A DNA stretch of 8,284 nucleotides from JAUVZF01 sp964539385 (GTDB lineage Bacteria; Planctomycetota; Phycisphaerae; FEN-1346). The translations under genes and the position numbers were made by a program. The notes under the pieces were generated by a model. The model worked only from the letters and a program-made list of their open reading frames with translations, was not told the DNA's origin and made no database searches. Below are positions 5,724 through 8,284 of this stretch, in pieces. Every line of letters begins with the position of its first letter. Positions within the stretch are counted from its first letter, which is position 1. Location of the stretch: the NCBI GenBank assembly GCA_964539385.1, contig CAZIJC010000189.1, positions 1-8,284 on the forward strand, in the 5' to 3' direction.

Positions 5724-7013
5724 ATGTCAGGAAAACGCAGTCGAAGCCGGTGGTTCGTGCTGTTGATTTTGGCAGGCGTCGGCCTTGGAGCGGTTCTGCC
5801 GGTTTTTCTTTGGCAGCCTGTCGCCCGCGGAGGCGATACCGGTTCGGATCCCAAAACGGGCCAAGAGCCGGCGGGTTCGGTGGACTTGAAGGCGTACCGG
5901 CCCGACGAAACGTTCCTCTCGGAGACCGAAGAGGAGAATCCAGGCTGGTACGTCAACGTCAACTGGGACGATGATGACAAGGACGGTTGGAACCCGGACG
6001 ACCATTCTCCGGGTGCCACATATACCGCAGACAAAGATGATTCGCTTGTTTCCGGAAACGGGTGCACGGAGGACGACGACCTGTGGAAGTTCACCGTGGA
6101 GATCGTGCCGTCCTCGATTCACGGGCTGATTCGGCTGACGTTCAATGAGGCCAAGGTAAAAGTTTATGTTAACCGGAGCAAACAGAATCCGTTCGCGAGC
6201 GACAACACGGTGAACTTCACCGGCCAGCCAATTACGCTTTATCTGGAAGGGCGCACCGGAAGCGCGACGTTTCGCGATGTTGAACTCAAAGGCGTCTACG
6301 TCGGCGCCACGCCAAACGTCGGAGGTGATTACGTGAAGATCAGCGTGTTTGAAGTCACCCTTACGGGGGTCTTTGGGGGCCAACAGCAAGACGATTGCAG
6401 CGTGCGACATAGGGAATTTCTAGACAGCAACGACCGTAACGGGAAGATAAGCTACGAGGACGCCGATGGGGATGGAACGACAGGAGACGGGGATACATAC
6501 TGTAATAAGTTCCGTAACCCCATGGAGGATCAGGGGACCGTTAGCCCCAAAGGCGTCAAAGACGAAGTAACCTTCGACTTCAAGAGAGAACTGCGCGGCA
6601 AGGTTTGGAAAGTCCCTCCAGGAGGGGGTGACTGGACAGTGCTCAGTGACAAAACCGACAAGTGGTACGATGACACGGGGTCAGACCGCATAGACAACAC
6701 CCCCTCCAGCACGGACCACATCTACCAGATAGATGGCCCGGGCTGGGGCATGGGACTCACATCGAGCGGCAAGTATGTTTTTATCGTGCATAACTTTCGG
6801 GAGTGGGCTAGGGTCAAGTTGTACGGCACTTGGTACCACTGCTCCGATTTCCTTCGGTGGCACAGCCAGATTTACCTCAAGCCAAGGCCGAGCAACCCAA
6901 TGTATCTTAGGAGGGCCGGGGCCTCTCCGGAAGGACCTGGACCTGAATGGAGTTACCAGAAACTGGGCGCCGGGTGGCAGACAATCCCGGCGGAGCCGCC
7001 GCCGCTGCCATGA
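5724..7013 (+). CDS. secreted Asp-rich, probably Ca2+-binding beta protein
   Basis: A 429-residue protein of unknown function. The N-terminus is a signal sequence or anchor: basic SGKRSRSR, then hydrophobic WFVLLILAGVGLGAVLPVFLW (10-30), with possible cleavage near residues 34-37. Three Asp-rich loops suggest calcium binding: DDDDKDGWNPDD (82-93, thrombospondin-3-like), SNDRNGKISYED (235-246, EF-hand-like but with Ser at position 1), and DADGDGTTGDGD (246-257, Asp at 1, 3, 5 and 12, Gly at 6). Between them lie alternating hydrophobic strands (KFTVEIVPS, LIRLTF, VKVYV, ITLYLE, VKISVFEVTLTGVF), as in a beta-sandwich. C225 and C260 flank the second and third loops and may form a disulphide. The C-terminus is Pro-rich. 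The ATG at 5724 has AAAGGAG 7 nt upstream; the earlier ATG at 5694 lacks one. Base composition is less GC-rich than the genes to the left. It is followed after 64 bp by the HEAT-like gene. Confidence 0.83.
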   Translation: MSGKRSRSRWFVLLILAGVGLGAVLPVFLWQPVARGGDTGSDPKTGQEPAGSVDLKAYRPDETFLSETEEENPGWYVNVNWDDDDKDGWNPDDHSPGATYTADKDDSLVSGNGCTEDDDLWKFTVEIVPSSIHGLIRLTFNEAKVKVYVNRSKQNPFASDNTVNFTGQPITLYLEGRTGSATFRDVELKGVYVGATPNVGGDYVKISVFEVTLTGVFGGQQQDDCSVRHREFLDSNDRNGKISYEDADGDGTTGDGDTYCNKFRNPMEDQGTVSPKGVKDEVTFDFKRELRGKVWKVPPGGGDWTVLSDKTDKWYDDTGSDRIDNTPSSTDHIYQIDGPGWGMGLTSSGKYVFIVHNFREWARVKLYGTWYHCSDFLRWHSQIYLKPRPSNPMYLRRAGASPEGPGPEWSYQKLGAGWQTIPAEPPPLP

Positions 7014-7077
7014 TCTGGTGGAGGGCATGCCAAGCACACAGGCGGATCTGCCAGCAAGGCGTGAAAGGAGACACACG

Positions 7078-7737
7078 ATGGCGAAGTTGACCACATGGTT
7101 TATGATCGGGTGCCTGGCATTGTCCACGGCTACCGGCCGCGAGGCTCAGGCGGAGGCCCCTTCAGAGATCACAGGCCTCAAGTCGGACAAGGAAGATGTG
7201 CGCGAAGCCGCGGCGCAGAGGATCTGTGCCCAGCGCGCCGAGACCATCAGGGCTCTCGTTGCTCTGGCCCGGCAGGATGTCAAACCCATGATCGGGAAGA
7301 GTGGAAACATCGAGATGATCGAGTACCCCTGGCATGATGCCAAACACATGGCCATACTCTTATTGGGCGATCTAAGGGGAGGGGAAGCCGTGCCAGTCCT
7401 TCTGGGCAACCTCACATACCGCAACCCGAGAAGCCTGATAGCCGGCGGACGTGAGGGTCCGGGCCGCGCCGAGGGTCCCGGTTGGTATCCTGCCGTCGAG
7501 TCGCTCATCAAGATCGGCATGCCGTCCGTCGGGCCGGTGATCGAGAAACTGGGCGGCTATGCCGAGAACTGCCTCGGTCGGAGGCTGTGTCTTGTGGTGA
7601 TGAAGCACATCCTGAGCCCCCGGCTGGCCAAGGCCCGCCTCCAAATCGCCATCGAGGAGGCCAAGGACGAAACGGCCAGGGCCAATCTGAAAGCGGCTCT
7701 CGAACAGTTCGAGTCACAACTGAAGAGCGACCGGTAA
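7078..7737 (+). CDS. secreted HEAT-like repeat protein
   Basis: A 219-residue exported helical protein of unknown role. A Sec signal peptide covers residues 1-25 (MAKLTTWFMIGCLALSTATG, then REAQA), with cleavage predicted after AQA. The mature part begins SEITGLKSDKEDVREAAAQRI, a typical first HEAT-like helix pair. Further helices follow: TIRALVALARQ, AKHMAILLLGDLRGGEAVPVLLGNL (the clearest HEAT unit), and YPAVESLIKIGMPSVGPVIEKLG. The C-terminal helix (ARANLKAALEQFESQL) is charged. A loop rich in Gly and Arg (about 120-137) separates two halves. The ATG at 7078 has AAAGGAG at 7064-7070, 7 nt upstream; the open frame before it overlaps the previous gene and is not used. HEAT arrays bind proteins, so interaction with the co-directional Asp-rich protein is plausible but not shown. 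Confidence 0.83.
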   Translation: MAKLTTWFMIGCLALSTATGREAQAEAPSEITGLKSDKEDVREAAAQRICAQRAETIRALVALARQDVKPMIGKSGNIEMIEYPWHDAKHMAILLLGDLRGGEAVPVLLGNLTYRNPRSLIAGGREGPGRAEGPGWYPAVESLIKIGMPSVGPVIEKLGGYAENCLGRRLCLVVMKHILSPRLAKARLQIAIEEAKDETARANLKAALEQFESQLKSDR

Positions 7738-7857
7738 CTTCCGAGGCGCCTGAATGCAGTCCTGGCACCGCTTCGCCGCCACGGCTGGACACGGCCGCAG
7801 GCGGGCGGTATCCTCTGTTTGGGCAAGGACTAACACTACAGCGCCACTTAGCCCGTT

Positions 7858-7879
7858 GCGCGGCCCGTACGGGCCGCGC
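7858..7879. repeat. 22-bp perfect palindrome
   Basis: Half-site GCGCGGCCCGT (7858-7868) is followed directly by its reverse complement (7869-7879). The flanks carry an imperfect outer pairing, CCACTT (7844-7849) with AAGTGG (7891-7896), so a long stem is possible in RNA or as a cruciform. It starts 120 bp after the HEAT-like gene and has no T-run. Confidence 0.6.
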
Positions 7880-7906
7880 GAAGACGTGTGAAGTGGGTGG
7901 CACCCT

Positions 7907-7927
7907 GGCACGGATACGGCTCGTGCC
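7907..7927. repeat. GGCACG/CGTGCC hairpin
   Basis: GGCACG (7907-7912) pairs with CGTGCC (7922-7927) around a 9-nt loop. It lies 27 bp after the 22-bp palindrome and is probably part of the same composite intergenic repeat. Confidence 0.45.
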
Positions 7928-7975
7928 GTGGCCGGCTGCGTTCAAAGCCGTTGCCGTTCAATCCGAAATGCTACT

Positions 7976-8003
7976 CTGCGAAGCAGCGCTTCGCTGCGAA
8001 GCA
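7976..8003. repeat. CTGCGAAGCA direct repeats forming alternative hairpins
   Basis: CTGCGAAGCA occurs at 7976-7985 and again at 7994-8003. Between them GCTTCGC (7988-7994) can pair with GCGAAGC on the left (7978-7984, 3-nt loop), or its first six bases can pair with CGAAGC on the right (7997-8002). Two mutually exclusive stems result, as in REP-type elements. Confidence 0.5.
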
Positions 8004-8012
8004 CGAGTCCGC

Positions 8013-8036
8013 AATCCGAAATCCGAAATCCGCAAT
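8013..8036. repeat. 7-bp tandem repeat (AATCCGA)
   Basis: AATCCGA is present at 8013-8019 and 8020-8026, AATCCGC at 8027-8033, then AAT: about 3.4 units. A single related copy (AATCCGAAAT) occurs at 7960-7969. From memory, this unit recurs in intergenic DNA of planctomycetes and is often mis-annotated as protein. Confidence 0.65.
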
Positions 8037-8061
8037 GGCTTTCTTCCCTATTCCTTGATGC

Positions 8062-8081
8062 CCCGCTGCTGCCGCAGCGGG
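8062..8081. repeat. 8-bp stem tetraloop hairpin
   Basis: CCCGCTGC (8062-8069) pairs with GCAGCGGG (8074-8081) around TGCC. No T-run follows on the plus strand, so termination is not claimed. Confidence 0.5.
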
Positions 8082-8112
8082 CTCGGCGCTCCTCCTTCCC
8101 CATTCCCTGCCG

Positions 8113-8172
8113 TTTTGTTAGAACTCTAACAAAATCCGGACCCCTCCCTCGATTTTGTTAGAGTTCTAACAA
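8113..8172. promoter_or_regulatory. paired GTTAGA-NN-TCTAAC palindromes, candidate operator
   Basis: Site 1 (8113-8134) is a palindrome with 10-bp half-sites (TTTTGTTAGA) around AC. Site 2 (8155-8172) has 8-bp half-sites (TTGTTAGA) around GT. The two also form a perfect 22-bp inverted repeat (8115-8136 with 8151-8172) separated by 14 bp. Their centres are 40 bp apart, close to four helical turns, as for two dimers of a regulator binding one face. They are AT-rich in a GC-rich region. A mobile-element end or REPIN-type pair is the main alternative. Confidence 0.5.
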
Positions 8173-8184
8173 CTTTTCGGCCTC

Positions 8185-8198
8185 CGCGCGGCCGCGCG
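8185..8198. repeat. 14-bp GC palindrome
   Basis: CGCGCGG (8185-8191) is followed by its reverse complement CCGCGCG (8192-8198). It lies between the paired AT-rich palindromes and the A-tracts. Its meaning is unknown, and alternating CG makes such palindromes easier to find by chance. Confidence 0.3.
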
Positions 8199-8232
8199 CG
8201 CCGGCTGCGTTTTGGGCTTAGTGACTTACGTC

Positions 8233-8283
8233 AATTTTGCCCTCTCAAAAACCCCTCAAAAACGGAACAAAACCGAACAAAAA
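8233..8283. other. phased A-tracts, predicted curved DNA
   Basis: A/T tracts begin at 8233 (AATTTT), 8247 (A5), 8258 (A5), 8269 (A4) and 8279 (A5). The last four are spaced 11, 11 and 10 bp, one helical turn, which bends DNA in one direction. The units CTCAAAAAC (8244, 8255) and GAACAAAA (8265, 8275) make it partly a tandem repeat. It runs to the window edge and may continue. Confidence 0.55.
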
Positions 8284-8284
8284 C

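Larger units (their letters stand above)
7738..8284. other. 547-bp gene-free, repeat-rich region
   Basis: No reading frame here shows a start with a ribosome-binding site or a recognisable protein. The open frame over 7482-8129 is out of frame with the HEAT-like gene and then runs through palindromes and the AATCCGA repeat. Individual hairpins, palindromes, the tandem repeat and the A-tracts are listed separately. The right end, with paired palindromes and curved DNA, may be the control region of a gene beyond the window. Confidence 0.7.

Noticed and set aside
8013..8036. Possible CRISPR-like array
   Set aside because: The unit is only 7 bp, directly adjacent with no spacers, so it is a simple tandem repeat.
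7482..8129. Plus-strand frame crossing the end of the HEAT-like gene
   Set aside because: Its first part is a shifted reading of the HEAT-like gene and its last part is the repeat translated as NPKSEIRN, a familiar artefact.

Overview
The window reads as a piece of a GC-rich bacterial chromosome, most likely from a planctomycete (Planctomycetota). The lineage is inferred from gene style: several short lipoproteins and secreted proteins of unknown function, a 24-residue leucine-rich-repeat lipoprotein with the 'ITDAGLAHL' signature, a secreted HEAT-like protein, a degenerate-receiver/SpoIIE-type phosphatase, and intergenic DNA full of hairpins and the AATCCGA repeat. No rRNA or marker gene is present to prove it.

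Left part (1-3430, + strand): aroA (EPSP synthase of the shikimate pathway), possibly on a leaderless transcript, ends in a cluster of strong hairpins. It is followed by a two-gene unit: a lipoprotein with a BamE/SmpA-like motif, and a 427-residue protein joining a degenerate receiver-like domain to a PPM/SpoIIE (RsbU-type) phosphatase. The two reading frames overlap by 59 bp, and the phosphatase start lies inside the lipoprotein gene. An 11-bp stem hairpin with A- and T-tracts at 3464-3494 lies between the phosphatase gene and the convergent gene on the other strand and probably terminates both.

Middle (3522-4740): a minus-strand LRR lipoprotein with a perfect Shine-Dalgarno sequence, a short N-terminal coiled coil and eight LRRs. 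An ECF-sigma-like promoter lies upstream. Next to it is a REPIN-like element: two perfect 21-bp inverted arms around a 62-nt centre, of the kind moved by REP-associated tyrosine transposases. The + strand gene after it (4798-5661) begins in mid-domain right at the element's right edge, has no ribosome-binding site, and looks like the C-terminal remnant of a larger protein.

Right part (5724-7737, + strand): two exported proteins of visibly lower GC, 64 bp apart, each with a good AAAGGAG ribosome-binding site. One is an Asp-rich, probably calcium-binding beta-rich protein; the other is a small HEAT-like protein. They look like a two-gene secreted cassette of unknown function. The last 547 bp hold no convincing gene. 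They carry a series of palindromes, a 7-bp tandem repeat, a pair of GTTAGA-NN-TCTAAC palindromes whose centres are 40 bp apart, and phased A-tracts that predict curved DNA at the window edge.

No complete defence, CRISPR, phage or biosynthetic system is visible. The less ordinary items are the REPIN/truncated-gene junction, the secreted two-gene cassette, the paired palindromes with curved DNA, and the Lys-to-Arg change in the EPSP synthase active site.
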